This document shows, in pieces, positions 53,275-62,765 of a DNA stretch of 64,000 bases. This DNA is from Hermatobates lingyangjiaoensis. Its lineage: Eukaryota > Arthropoda > Insecta > Hemiptera > Hermatobatidae. A model generated the notes under the pieces. That model searched no databases and was not told the origin of the DNA. It was given only the letters and a program-made list of their open reading frames with translations. The stretch lies in contig JAPFBL010000578.1 of the NCBI GenBank assembly GCA_026182355.1, positions 1-64,000 on the forward strand. Direction: 5' to 3'. Position 1 is the first letter of the stretch, and each line of letters begins with the position of its first letter. The translations under genes and the position numbers were made by a program.

Positions 53275-54595
53275 AAATATATTGAAGTGATCAACAGTGA
53301 ATGATCTATTAACACAGAGATTCAATCTTACGAACTAATACACTCATTTCATGGGACACTCGAAATAGGAGTTACCCAAGTTTATTGTTTCATAGGGATA
53401 ACAGAAGGTTATAATAGATGTATAGAAGATTAAACTATAACCAGATCAGAAATACGGCTGCTTGCAACATCCAGTGTTCATTTACATCACACTTTAGAGT
53501 AGCCTTTAAAAAAAATGGATCTAAGGTGATATCTCAATTTTAGCCAAGGTTTGCAAGCGTTTGATTTCTTATCAATTTGTTAATATTCTATGTTTAAAGC
53601 AACGATACGTCAATATTGTTATGTATAAATATATAAAAAAACTATTCATTTCCATATATTTTTAATTGGTTAGAAATATAATTCAAGAAATATTTTATAT
53701 CGCTGTTATTGCAAATCAGTTCAAGTTTTCTTTTACCTTTTCATAGTTACAAGTTGGAAGTTTAAAAATAAACATCATTTATAAATATAATTAAAATGCT
53801 TTTTATATAATCTTCCTTCTTCTTTTAACATAAAGTATTTTTTCTACAAGTATCAACTTGTTTGAATGACAGTAGAGTGATCACCATAGTGACTCAACAA
53901 TATTAACATTCAATATTTAATTAATTTTATAGAATTAAGTCAAATATAATACAATTGATAGCCTGGCATGTTACAAAGCCGAAATATTAATTACAATAGT
54001 AATAATAATGATTATAACAATAACAAGTTTAATTTGAGTGATTAGTGGAAATGAAGCTCGAAATCCTGGGTTTAATATTAACAAGGAAATGTAAACAGAG
54101 CAAGTTATTACTAGTGTTAAATGAATTATGCATATAATAAAGATTTGGTATGAATCACAACACGGTTTTCATTTACCGCATTTATAAATATCATTTATTC
54201 TGAAATGAATTAAATTTGTTAATAGATTAAATTAATACTTACCTATAGCCTTCACTAATAATTATTCATTTAAATACAATTATCTTTTTTAGACTATAGA
54301 TTTTAGTAAAATGTATTAAATAAATATGTATTATTATTTATTCTTTGTTTGTGGAAAAAAAATCATTTATTTATTTTTACCATGAGCTGCAGCACAGATA
54401 CCGGTATACTTCACTGTGGTAATATTTACGAAAAATGTTGAACACTGATTTTCTTCATCATTTTAATTATTTTGAAAACATTTCGGATTTAGTATGAAAA
54501 TTTACCCTCTGTTGTTTAAAAATATATTTTACCTTTATCAATCCCCTTCAAAGTTTAATTTATCTATTTTTGTAAATGTTTGCAACAGTCCTCCA
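53275..54595. other. No recognisable feature
   Basis: AT-rich, nothing identifiable. Confidence 0.5.
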
Positions 54596-54604
54596 TTAGC
54601 ACAT

Positions 54605-54890
54605 ACATTATTGAAAATGACACCAAACTTAGCTGATATCTGTCTCTTAACGAGTTTCTCAATTTTTGCTAAATAACAGTCTCGTTATTTAACCTTACAG
54701 GATTAACGAGCAGATTATCTTAAACCCCTACTGTCTTCACTTTGCATGTTAATAAACCAGAATATTCATGCAATAAGTCATTAACGTCCTGAAGAGAGTG
54801 ACGATATAACGAGAGTGTTATTTAGATTAATTTAACAACTTGTTAAGAAAAAGGTATTAACTAAGTTTGGTGTCATTTTCAATGATTTAT
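54605..54890. repeat. Foldback, about 28-bp arms
   Basis: ATTGAAAATGACACCAAACTTAG (left, about 54609) is mirrored at 54865-54890. The inner region includes CTGAAGA (54790-54796) but no matching GAAA, so I do not call a ribozyme. Confidence 0.6.
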
Positions 54891-54894
54891 CCAT

Positions 54895-55435
54895 GTTCCA
54901 AATCAGTTTTCAGAATTCTTGATACTGAATTGTTAAATTTCAACACAGACACATGTCATTCATCTTAAATATCAAATTTGTTAAACAAATATATGGGATA
55001 ATAATCTACCAAATTGCAAAGAAAAATTGTTCCATTCGGAAAAATTAATCCCTAGAAAAATCCAATATTTCGTGGGGTTTTTCTGTTCTGTCTCAGAACT
55101 TAGGACTAACAGTAACCTAAATATCAACTTTGGACACCTGCCCACTCATATAAAGCAAATAAAGGACAAATATACATACAGTTATGCCCATATGTCAAGA
55201 TTTATTTGATAAACAAGTATTTTTGTAGAAAATTTGAATACATATGTTAATCTTAACTCGATGTTTTCATATCTCTAATTTTTTTATAAGAAGTAGATGA
55301 AAAACAAAAAGCTGGAAGACTGTGTAGTTGACTGAGTAAAAGCTAACCTAGTCTTAACTAGCTCAGCGTAAAGTCAAAACATAGTTCGATTATATATTTG
55401 CTTTCCTGTAAGTGTATGAGGTTAAACCTTATATA
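54895..55435. other. No recognisable feature
   Basis: AT-rich, nothing identifiable. Confidence 0.5.
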
Positions 55436-55451
55436 TGAGGTTTAAGTACTT

Positions 55452-55754
55452 CACACTGGGGTAAAACGGTCACACAAAGTCTCAACACAAATGAACTTTA
55501 TTATTCAAAACTTCTCGATTCAAACACTTCATGTTCATCATCAGGTAAACTTCTACAATACAAATTACAAATAAACAAGTTATACAAAAACCAACCAGAA
55601 TTATAAAATTCTTGTTTATTTTTGTAACCTTTAATTTGTAGTTTGTATTGTAGAAGTTTACCTGATGATGAACATGAAGTGTTTGAAACGCGTAGTTTGA
55701 ATAAAAAAACTTCTTCTGTGTAGAAAATAGGAATAATCGTTTTATCCGTGTGAG
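55452..55754. mobile_element. pLTR palindrome, GAAACGCGTT family
   Basis: Ends CACACTGGGGTAAAACGG and CGTTTTATCCGTGTG are inverted; arms 55452-55570 and 55640-55754. Ribozyme motifs in both orientations (plus intact core, minus with GAAT). A near-perfect 10-bp direct repeat TTAAGTA(C/T)TT flanks it (55442-55451, 55755-55764). Confidence 0.8.
55659..55696 (+). ncRNA. Hammerhead ribozyme candidate
   Basis: CTGATGA (55662-55668), stem II GAACA/TGTTT (one G-U), GAAA (55685-55688), CGCGTA then G. Confidence 0.7.
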
Positions 55755-55789
55755 TTAAGTATTTGTTGGAATTAGGGAGGTTATTTATA

Positions 55790-56715
55790 TAAGCAATGAA
55801 TTGTATAAAAACCGTGTTACAATCAAAAGTTTGACTAAAACAGATCAAATAAACAGAAATCTAGGAGTTTTCAATTTAAATCTATACTAAAAAAAAAAAT
55901 TTTTTTTTTGATTCAGTAGATAGCAGACTTATTCAATATTAATGAAAGACATCTTTCAAAAAGTTCTTCAGTATATAAATGGTTAACCTTTTCTCAACCT
56001 CTCATTTCTTGTCAACCTTTCATCTCCTTGATTACATTTACCGCTTTGAAAAATACTGAATGAAATCTAGGACCTTTTTAACTTTTCTATAATTTTCGTC
56101 CCATTTTAATTTTCGTTTAATAAACAACACATCATGTTTGGTCACCAAATACTTATCGCACGATTTCCATTTGTAGCAATTACTTGAAGTTTTTAGTAAT
56201 TGAAGTACAAATAATTGTTTTAAAACGAACTGAAACGAAAGAATGTAAGCTTTTAAATAATAATTTCTCGTATTAAACATTACTGTAATTTGAATTATAA
56301 CTAAACTGTGATTTTGTTGACTCTTTTTCTTCTCTATGTGGTCGTTAAGTAATATTTAAAAAAAAAATTATGGAAATAAATACTTGTATATCAAGCTTAA
56401 CTTTTGAAGATTTAACTGGAGAATAAGTAGGAATGATGCAAAAGTAAAAAAAGGTATAAATAGAGAGGCGAGGGAAAGAAAAGAAAAGAATATAAATGTG
56501 AAAGAGGGAGAGAAAATGTAAATAAAGAAAGGAAAATAGTTGAAGAATAAGTAAAATAGGAAGAATAAGGGGAATAATGAACGAAATATATTTACCTATA
56601 AATACTGGTGAGAAATATATAAAAGGATTGGGGTGAAAGTAAGAAGTAGGGTAAAAAAAGAAATATAGGGAGAAAATATACCAAAAGTTAAATGAAATAT
56701 GTATAAATTCAAAAA
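55790..56715. other. No recognisable feature
   Basis: AT-rich; 56460-56660 is purine-rich. Confidence 0.5.
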
Positions 56716-56724
56716 TATATATAT

Positions 56725-56900
56725 ATAAAATAAATTCAGTAATGTACGAGTATCAACCATTTGATAGAATAGGTAATAGAATATGTAATCAAGATTTGGT
56801 CAATTTTCTAGGTTCAAAATCAAATTCTCATTGCCGAATTTTTGGTTTTATTTCAAAACTTTTCCCAAAGGTAGAAGTAAGATTTTTTTTAATAGACCGA
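56725..56900 (+). mobile_element. pLTR fragment, ATAGGTGTGTT family
   Basis: Starts after TA at 56716; TTCAGTAATGTACGAGTATCAACC...GATAGAATAGGT and CTCATTGCCGAATTTTTGG align with the 62.1-62.5-kb foldback. Confidence 0.6.
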
Positions 56901-57410
56901 TCAGATGTTTGCATGGTGATTTTGTGTACTCCCTAGCTGTTATTATGGCTCCATCAGAGACTAAAACCAACCAATTGACTATCATTGAGTGTACCTTGAA
57001 AGAGGTACTGATTTAGAATTGAATTTGGTGGTATTTAATCACGATATTGTGGGAATTGTAGGAAGTAGCTGGAGAAAGAAATATCGCGGATGCTATGGAT
57101 TCAGAGCTTGATATCATTCAGTCAAGCAAAAATAATTGTAAAAGCCGCCTACAAAAACCTCCAAACCGTGAAATCCAGTGATATTGCGAAAGGGAATAAG
57201 TACATGATCTCACTGTACCATCCGGGGGTTCCACTCTCCACGTACACGATTCGGGTTACACAAAGTATTAGGGACCCTGAAAACCAAAGATAGACTCGGT
57301 AGGGCATGAGGTTCACTTCAAAGTAACACTGGCCTTCCTGAAGTTACAGAAGAACTAAGAAACTACTGTGTAAGAATATAGAAGCTGTAGTCAATGTCAT
57401 TATGGTTTGA

Positions 57411-57611
57411 TACATGCATATTGTTAGTGCCACAGAGGTTAGTAAATAAGACATTATTATCAGCCGTCATACCTTATCCTATCGCTAGTGGAGTCGTCCG
57501 ACTGGTTTTGCAATGGCTGCATTGTCCCATTGATGATGCAGACATAGCGAAACCTGTCGGGCGACTCTACTGGCGATAGACGAGGTATGATCATTGATAC
57601 GTAATAATATT
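57411..57611. mobile_element. Short foldback element with 14-bp target duplication
   Basis: 201 bp flanked by a perfect direct repeat TCATTATGGTTTGA (57397-57410 and 57612-57625). Arms 57452-57500 and 57550-57607 are inverted (CGTCATACC / GGTATGATC). Same family as 22175-22385. It lies 29 bp upstream of the LINE-like remnant and may have split it. Confidence 0.8.
57528..57568 (+). ncRNA. Hammerhead-like motif with variant core
   Basis: TTGATGA (first C to T), short GC/GC stem II, GAAA (57549-57552), CCTGTC, with CCC/GGG-type stem I extended by the arms. Shares its core change with 22.26 kb. Confidence 0.4.
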
Positions 57612-57654
57612 TCATTATGGTTTGAACTAGAAACTGACTTATAGAGAAGCATGC

Positions 57655-57828
57655 CAAAACGAGGAAGAGGAGGAATGCGTTCCTCACTTTTTTTGTCAAT
57701 GTTCTGGTTTTACTCAAAGAAGGAAAGCAATATTAGCAGAGTATTCTCTGTCAATCTTGAGAACTTTCCATCCACTGATATCAGATATCCAATTATGTTT
57801 TTGGGACGACCACTACAACCTAAACTAA
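57655..57828 (+). pseudogene. Possible LINE reverse-transcriptase C-terminal remnant
   Basis: Reads QNEEEEECVPHFFCQCSGF then TQRRKAILAEYSL. The E..CxxHFxCxC...RR layout resembles the Cys/His end domain of non-LTR retrotransposon ORF2 proteins. The stop is at 57826-57828. No upstream RT is visible. I rate this as likely but not proven. Confidence 0.45.
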
Positions 57829-57849
57829 CCTAACATAATTTCATCAAAA

Positions 57850-58200
57850 CTATTAGATTTTTGAAAAAAAAAACAGGTGTGGTCAGTTTTCGTATGAAAT
57901 CAAGACATGATTAACTGCAAAACAATTTATTTACAATTAGAGCAGCATCATATCCATTGTGCTAGTTTGTGATGTTGTGGGAATATTCCTAAAACATATT
58001 AACTCTGGTGAAGATTTAAGGAAAATTTTAAATGTTGAATAAGAATAGTGGACACTATTTGGATGAGAAACTCAGCATTGTCTTGAGCTGACAGAAGAAG
58101 AATGAAGGAACTATCAACTACAAGGCGTGATTAAAAAGAAGAATGAAGCTTGTTCTCCCTAAAGGAGCACACTGCTTTATGTTCTCCTCGATGAACCGAC
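57850..58200. other. No recognisable feature
   Basis: No gene or repeat recognised. Confidence 0.5.
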
Positions 58201-58225
58201 TGCAATGGTCTTATATGGATATACA

Positions 58226-58290
58226 TATATATATATTAATTTATTTTAGGAGAAGACCTTCTTTTAAACAGATATCGTTAAATGGGTTTT
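58226..58290 (-). pseudogene. PLE protein N-terminal fragment
   Basis: Minus strand reads FNDICLKEGLL (about 58248-58282) and then runs to (TA)n at 58226-58237. Confidence 0.5.
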
Positions 58291-58539
58291 TTATTTTTAA
58301 TCTTGTACGTTTCCTACCATACTTTTTGAATCTTTTAAGACATGTTTTTTCCACTTCTCTGGTAAAATAAAAATCAATTCACCAAATGGTTTAGTTTTAA
58401 GATTCACAAAGTTTCCCACGTTTTGGTCACTGCCACTTTCAAATTATTGAGAAGTGGGTCTTTGTTATATTTTTTTATTGTGTTACAGGTTATTTTAAAT
58501 CATTAGTTGTGCAATCCGTAATTATGTGGTATTTACTCA

Positions 58540-58853
58540 TTCTGAGGTAAAATGGATAAACAAACAAAAACCACTTTGTCACCTTATCTCGTAAATGCCT
58601 ATCCCCACTCTTTCGCAGCGGATCTATTTCCTACTTGTTGTTTTCACTGGACCAACCCGTCAGCACCACAACCTTGGGTATGTCTTGAATTCTCTTAATT
58701 GAATTGTATTATTTCACTCTAATTTTGTAACTGATTAGATATAATTTGTATTATAGTGTCTTCCTGATGATGAACACAAAGTGTTCGAAACGCGTTGAAT
58801 AAAACTTCATTTGTGTGGAGACTATTTGTTTGTTTATCTATTTTACCTCAGAA
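58540..58853 (+). mobile_element. Foldback pLTR, GAAACGCGTT family
   Basis: Arms 58540-58570 and 58825-58853 (CTGAGGTAAAATGGATAAAC / GTTTATCTATTTTACCTCAG). The hammerhead is at 58764-58796, close to the right arm. The left flank is shared with the 10.2-kb copy. Confidence 0.75.
58761..58799 (+). ncRNA. Hammerhead ribozyme candidate
   Basis: Stem I TTC/GAA, CTGATGA (58764-58770), unpaired T, stem II GAACAC/GTGTTC with AAA loop, GAAA (58787-58790), CGCGTT then G. Predicted cleavage after 58796. Confidence 0.8.
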
Positions 58854-58928
58854 AGGTTATTTTAAGTGTAATTTGTCCTGCCAGACCGTTTTTCGTTTAT
58901 CAGGTATATATATATATATATATATATC

Positions 58929-59076
58929 TATATAAATGAAAAAAGACAACAAATAGAAGAAGCGAGAAAACTTACTGGGTCGATATTTCGAACTGAAGTT
59001 CGTCGTCAGGGAGAAGAAGGGAAGAAGAAGGGAAGAGGAAGAGGCACGTGCGTCCACTCGTACAAGCAGAGGGCTA

Positions 59077-59080
<4 letters not shown>
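58929..59080 (-). mobile_element. Solitary pLTR between (TA)n tracts
   Basis: One arm only of the palindrome family at 59250-59545, cut at both ends by TA repeats (58904-58928, 59081-59110). Confidence 0.75.
58980..59012 (-). ncRNA. Hammerhead ribozyme candidate
   Basis: Minus strand: CTGACGA (59003-59009), unpaired C, stem II GAAC/GTTC, GAAA (58986-58989), TATC then G. GTAAGT at 58970-58975. Confidence 0.7.
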
Positions 59081-59110
<30 letters not shown>

Positions 59111-59114
<4 letters not shown>

Positions 59115-59235
59115 GATTTCACAATAATAAGTTGAATAAGTGTAAAATAAAAATCAATGTTCAAACCACAATAAAAAATTAGAAAAACGACTAAGATCTT
59201 ACAACTGTAACAAGTCAGGTTCTAACTGAATTTGG
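59111..59235 (-). mobile_element. Degenerate pLTR, 34.9-kb PLE family
   Basis: GATTTCACAATAA, TCAAACCACAAT and ACTAAGATCTTACAACTG mark the family. The ribozyme core is lost. Confidence 0.6.
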
Positions 59236-59297
59236 GATTTGACTATATATATAAATGAAAAAGACAACACATAGAAGAAACTAGAAAACTTACTGAA

Positions 59298-59330
59298 TCG
59301 ATATTTCGAACTTAAGTTTGTCGTCAGGAA
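59298..59330 (-). ncRNA. Hammerhead-like ribozyme motif
   Basis: Minus strand: CTGACGA (59321-59327), stem II with mismatches, GAAA (59304-59307), GTAAGT at 59288-59293. Confidence 0.65.
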
Positions 59331-59455
59331 AAGAATAGAAGGGAAAGAAAGAGGTACGTGCGTTCACCTGTATCAGTGGAATGCGACCAGTGGAGTGGTC
59401 GTATTCCACTGATACAGGTGAACGCACGTACCTCTTCTTCTTCCCTTCTATTCTC

Positions 59456-59492
59456 TTCCTGACGACAAACTTCAGTTCGAAATATCGATTCA
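59456..59492 (+). ncRNA. Hammerhead-like ribozyme motif
   Basis: CTGACGA (59459-59465), imperfect stem II, GAAA (59479-59482), TATC then G. GTAAGT at 59493-59498. Mirror image of the motif at 59304. Confidence 0.65.
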
Positions 59493-59549
59493 GTAAGTTT
59501 TCTAGTTTCTTCTATGTGTTGTCTTTTTCATTTATTTATCTCTCCAGTC

Positions 59550-60375
59550 TGGACTATTGGTAGAAAACACCAATATTTGTACTAACGGTAAGCAATAAAT
59601 ATTATTATTGAAAATTAAATAGATATTACTTTACTAAAGGTTTATTAGTATATCTTTATTAGTATAAAATATACTACAATAGACACATTATGTATCCATT
59701 CTCTGAGATTATCATGGTAAGAAAGTTCAAGTAATATGGATTGGGGTTTGTTATTAGTCGTAATTACTCGGAGGATTTTCGATGTTATGGATACAGGAGT
59801 CATTTAAGAATGAAATGAGAGTAAAGCGTGTTATGCTCTCTTTACGTTAATCGTATTTTAGTACTATTTAAAGGCAATTGCTTTGTGTGCTATCAAGGAC
59901 AACGTCTATTATTTCCTTTAATGATATAGTTAAAAACGTTTACTCGCTTTCGCCATATTGATTTTACTTCAATTGCAAAGTCACTAATTGCATTACCATA
60001 TTCACAACAATCACTAACCTAAAACATGAAAAACAAAAGAGTTGTTTAAAAAATACATTTTTTGAACAACAAAAACGGTAAATAGGAATAAATGGATTTT
60101 CATAAAACTGTATAAAGGCTTATTCTAAGAATTCAAAAAAAAAATTGAACAATTAAAATCCAATTTGTGTTAATAGGTTTTATGTATGTACTACTTGTGC
60201 AGTTTACTGGTTTTTGAAATAAGAACAAATCATTGACTATTTATTATATTAATTATTATATTAATATAATTATTATATTAATTATATTAATTATTATATT
60301 AAAGCAATGTTTCTTAATTTTCATCATTTTTTTTTCTTACATTCCTGCCACTTTGATAACATTTTGTTTATTTGG
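59550..60375. other. No recognisable feature
   Basis: A (TTATA)-rich patch lies at 60241-60302. Confidence 0.5.
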
Positions 60376-60384
60376 CTTCATTGT

Positions 60385-60645
60385 AGTGACTAGAGTAGCC
60401 CAGTAGTTTTCCTGTCCACCTTTGGACTGGTGGACCTGGCGTTCGATACTCGTCTGCTTCTCAATTTTTTTCACGTCGGAGGTTAAAAACAATGTGAAAA
60501 TTTCCTTCAAATGGAGAGGACATTAAGCTGTCAGTCTTAACTTGTACAATGTCAACCCATTAAAAACCCCTTCTCTAAATATATTTGAGGACTACCAACT
60601 ACATTTAGGACTCCCAATGTAGAATGTTCATCGTGTGGTATCAGA
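60385..60645 (+). repeat. tRNA-derived SINE, diverged
   Basis: Head with AGTAGCCCAGTAG (A box), GCGTTCGATAC (B box), then a body with AGAGGACATTAAGCTGTCAGTC and a tail GGACTCCCAATGTAGAAT. Same family as 38375. Confidence 0.8.
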
Positions 60646-60756
60646 GACGGTCATATGAATTCTCTTGAGAGGCATTTTCATGTTTTCATATTAGCTGCTA
60701 TTTATTACCTCACTATATATTCCGTCATAAGAGATACAGATATTTTAAATAAACTA

Positions 60757-60778
60757 TATATATATATATATATATATA
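60757..60778. repeat. (TA)n tract
   Basis: TA repeat at the left of the next foldback. Confidence 0.9.
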
Positions 60779-61041
60779 TCAATGATCAAACCACAAATAA
60801 ACATGGGAAAACAAGACTAAAATCTTTAAACCGTAACAAGCGGTCTTCGTCAGAATCAAAAACCCAACTGAAATACTAGATGCAGAAAACGTCTGGTGAG
60901 GGGTTGAGAAGAGTGGGAGGGAAGAGTGGTAATTTAACAGGGTTGACTCTGACGATGACCGCTTGTTACGGTTGAAAGATTTTAGTCTTGATTTCCCATT
61001 TTCAATTGTGGTTTGATCATTAATTGTTATTTCACGTGTTG

Positions 61042-61044
<3 letters not shown>
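60779..61044. mobile_element. pLTR foldback, 34.9-kb PLE family
   Basis: Minus-strand arm 60779-60930 (includes the 3'-region sequence before the ribozyme; its GAAA is TAAA) and plus-strand arm 60941-61044 with intact ribozyme. (TA)n on both sides. Confidence 0.8.
60945..60987 (+). ncRNA. Hammerhead ribozyme candidate
   Basis: Stem I GACT/AGTC, CTGACGA (60949-60955), stem II GACCG/CGGTT, GAAA (60974-60977), stem III with one G-U. Full set of helices. Confidence 0.78.

Positions 61045-61098
<54 letters not shown>
61045..61098. repeat. (TA)n tract
   Basis: More than 50 bp of TA between two pLTR-derived elements. Confidence 0.95.
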
Positions 61099-61100
<2 letters not shown>

Positions 61101-61285
61101 ATACACTATCAAGCGTGAAGTAGAAACAAAATAAAAGTTTATCAGAACGCGGCCAGTTTGTCACGTTTAAATTAAACTACTGCCTATGAAAAAGAAGTAA
61201 ATAAAAACAGAAACGTTGGCAATGAGAGTTTCAGTTGAACCTAAAGAACTGACCAAGTCCCTGGTAAACTTTTATTTCGTTTATA
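61099..61285. mobile_element. pLTR foldback, GTTGGCAATGAGA family
   Basis: ATTGATACACTATCAAGCGTG...GCGGCCAGTTTG on the left, CTATGAAAAAG...AGAAACGTTGGCAATGAGAG on the right. Internally deleted. Confidence 0.65.
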
Positions 61286-61289
61286 TATA

Positions 61290-61365
61290 AAATGATTTCA
61301 CATAAACACGTGAAATAACAATCAATAATCAAACCACAATATTAAATGGGAAAACAAGACTAAGA
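61290..61365 (-). mobile_element. pLTR end fragment, 34.9-kb PLE family
   Basis: GATTTCACATAAACACGTG to ACAAGACTAAGAT, cut before the ribozyme. Confidence 0.7.
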
Positions 61366-61379
61366 TATATTTATATCTT

Positions 61380-61735
61380 AGATTTTATGATAAGATAAAA
61401 AGGATAAATCAGGATGCGGTCAGTTTCTTCCACTTCCAATCAAACTCTCATTGCCGACGTTTTGATTTTATTTTCAAAGGCCTACAATACAGAGGAAATT
61501 ATGATTGTATGTAATTACTCATGTAATGATGATACATGATACACTATGGTACATTGTATTAAATTTAATAATCTACTTCTTTTTCTTTGTGTTCAAAATG
61601 TACGTATTTAAGTTCTTAATTTCCTTTGTATTGTAGGCCTTTGAAAAAGATGTTGAATAAACTTAAAACGTCGGCAATGAGAGTTTGATTGGATGTGAAA
61701 GAAACTGACTGCATCCCGATTTATCCTTTTTATGT
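61380..61735. mobile_element. pLTR foldback with long arms
   Basis: Arms 61390-61490 and 61632-61730 are inverted over about 95 bp (GGATGCGGTCAGTTTCTT / AAGAAACTGACTGCATCC). It carries ACGTCGGCAATGAGAG and TAGGCCTTTGAAAAAG, distant kin of the 7.9-kb family. (TA)n on the right. Confidence 0.75.
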
Positions 61736-61843
61736 TATATATATATATATACTAAAAATAAGAAACGGTCCACAAGGACTATAAAAATTTAAATTACACA
61801 AAGCACGACACAGAAAAGAGAATACAAGGAAAACTTACAGAAT

Positions 61844-61876
61844 TCAATATTTCGAACTGTTGTTCGTCATCAGGAG
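61844..61876 (-). ncRNA. Hammerhead ribozyme candidate
   Basis: Minus strand: CTGATGA (61867-61873), unpaired C, stem II GAAC/GTTC, GAAA (61850-61853), TATT then G. GTAAGT at 61833-61838. Confidence 0.75.
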
Positions 61877-62004
61877 AGTAGACTAGTAGAGAGGACGAAG
61901 TGAGAGAGATCTCCCCACGTCGAAGAACGGAGCGCGAATCATTTCGCGCTCCGTTCTTCGACGTGGGGAGATCTCTCTCACTTCGTCCTCTCTACTAGTC
62001 TACT

Positions 62005-62042
62005 CTCCTGATGACGAACAACAGTTCGAAATATTGAATTCT
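62005..62042 (+). ncRNA. Hammerhead ribozyme candidate
   Basis: CTGATGA (62008-62014), unpaired C, stem II GAAC/GTTC, GAAA (62028-62031), TATT then G. GTAAGT at 62043-62048. Mirror copy of the motif at 61850. Confidence 0.75.
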
Positions 62043-62109
62043 GTAAGTTTTCCTTGTATTCTCTTTTCTGTGTCGTGCTTTGTGTAATTTAAAAATATAT
62101 ATATATATA

Positions 62110-62505
62110 TATAGGTGTGTTCTCTAATCGGGAACGTTTTGGTTAAGAATAAGCCAACGTTTCGGTTTTATTTAAAACCTTTTTCATAGGCCTACAAACA
62201 AAGGATAATAAGAAATCACATATCACATATCAACATCAAACATATACACAATATGAAAATGGATTGTTACAACTTATGAATATTACAAGCAGAAACTCAA
62301 AAGGGACTAAATAAACCAAATTTCACTAAAACTCAGCACAACACTCCAGAATAAATATTACTTAAATTAGTAATATCATTTCTATGATCAATCGAACTGA
62401 CATGGCAACGAGAGTTTGATTTTTTATATTGGAAAATTGACCGAAACCCGATTAGAGAACACACTTATTCTATCAAACGGTCGATATATTATTGAATCTG
62501 TTTTA
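62110..62505. mobile_element. pLTR foldback, ATAGGTGTGTT family
   Basis: Left end ATAGGTGTGTTCTCTAATCGG pairs with CCGATTAGAGAACACAC at about 62449. The left part has GCCAACGTTTCGG and TAGGCCTAC. The right end has CGGTCGATATATTATTGAA then TA at 62505-62518. Confidence 0.75.
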
Positions 62506-62553
62506 TATATATATATATCAATGATCAAACCACAATAAGAAATGGGAAAACAA

Positions 62554-62596
62554 GACTAAGATCTTTCAACCGTAACAAGCGGTCTTCGTCAGAGTC
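62554..62596 (-). ncRNA. Hammerhead ribozyme candidate
   Basis: Minus strand, same fold as 36.46 kb: AGTC/GACT stem I, CTGACGA (62586-62592), GACCG/CGGTT, GAAA (62564-62567), AG/CU stem III. All helices intact, 170 bp after the coding end. Confidence 0.85.
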
Positions 62597-62765
62597 AAAA
62601 ACCCAACTGAACACTAGATGCAGAAAACATCTGGTGAGGAGTTGAGAAGAGTGGGAGGGAAGAGTGGTATTTTAAAAGGGTGAAAGCACAGGAAAGGACT
62701 AATGTCCAGAAAGGGATGTTTGGGGAAACAAAGGAGTACAGTAAGAAAAAGTAAAAAACTATCCG

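Larger units (their letters stand above)
59250..59545. mobile_element. PLE pLTR palindrome, near perfect
   Basis: Arms 59250-59393 and 59398-59540 are inverted over about 140 bp with almost no loop. Ribozyme motifs are present in both orientations. (TA)n on the left, none on the right. Confidence 0.88.
61759..62095. mobile_element. PLE pLTR palindrome, near perfect, two opposed ribozymes
   Basis: Arms of about 155 bp (61790-61943 and 61949-62095) are almost exact inverted copies meeting at AATCATT. Each arm has the same hammerhead motif, on opposite strands. (TA)n at 61738-61750 and 62094-62113. An aged copy is at 4196-4441. Confidence 0.92.

Noticed and set aside
54786..54820. CTGAAGA inside a foldback
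   Set aside because: The matching position reads GAGA and no stem II forms; not called a ribozyme.
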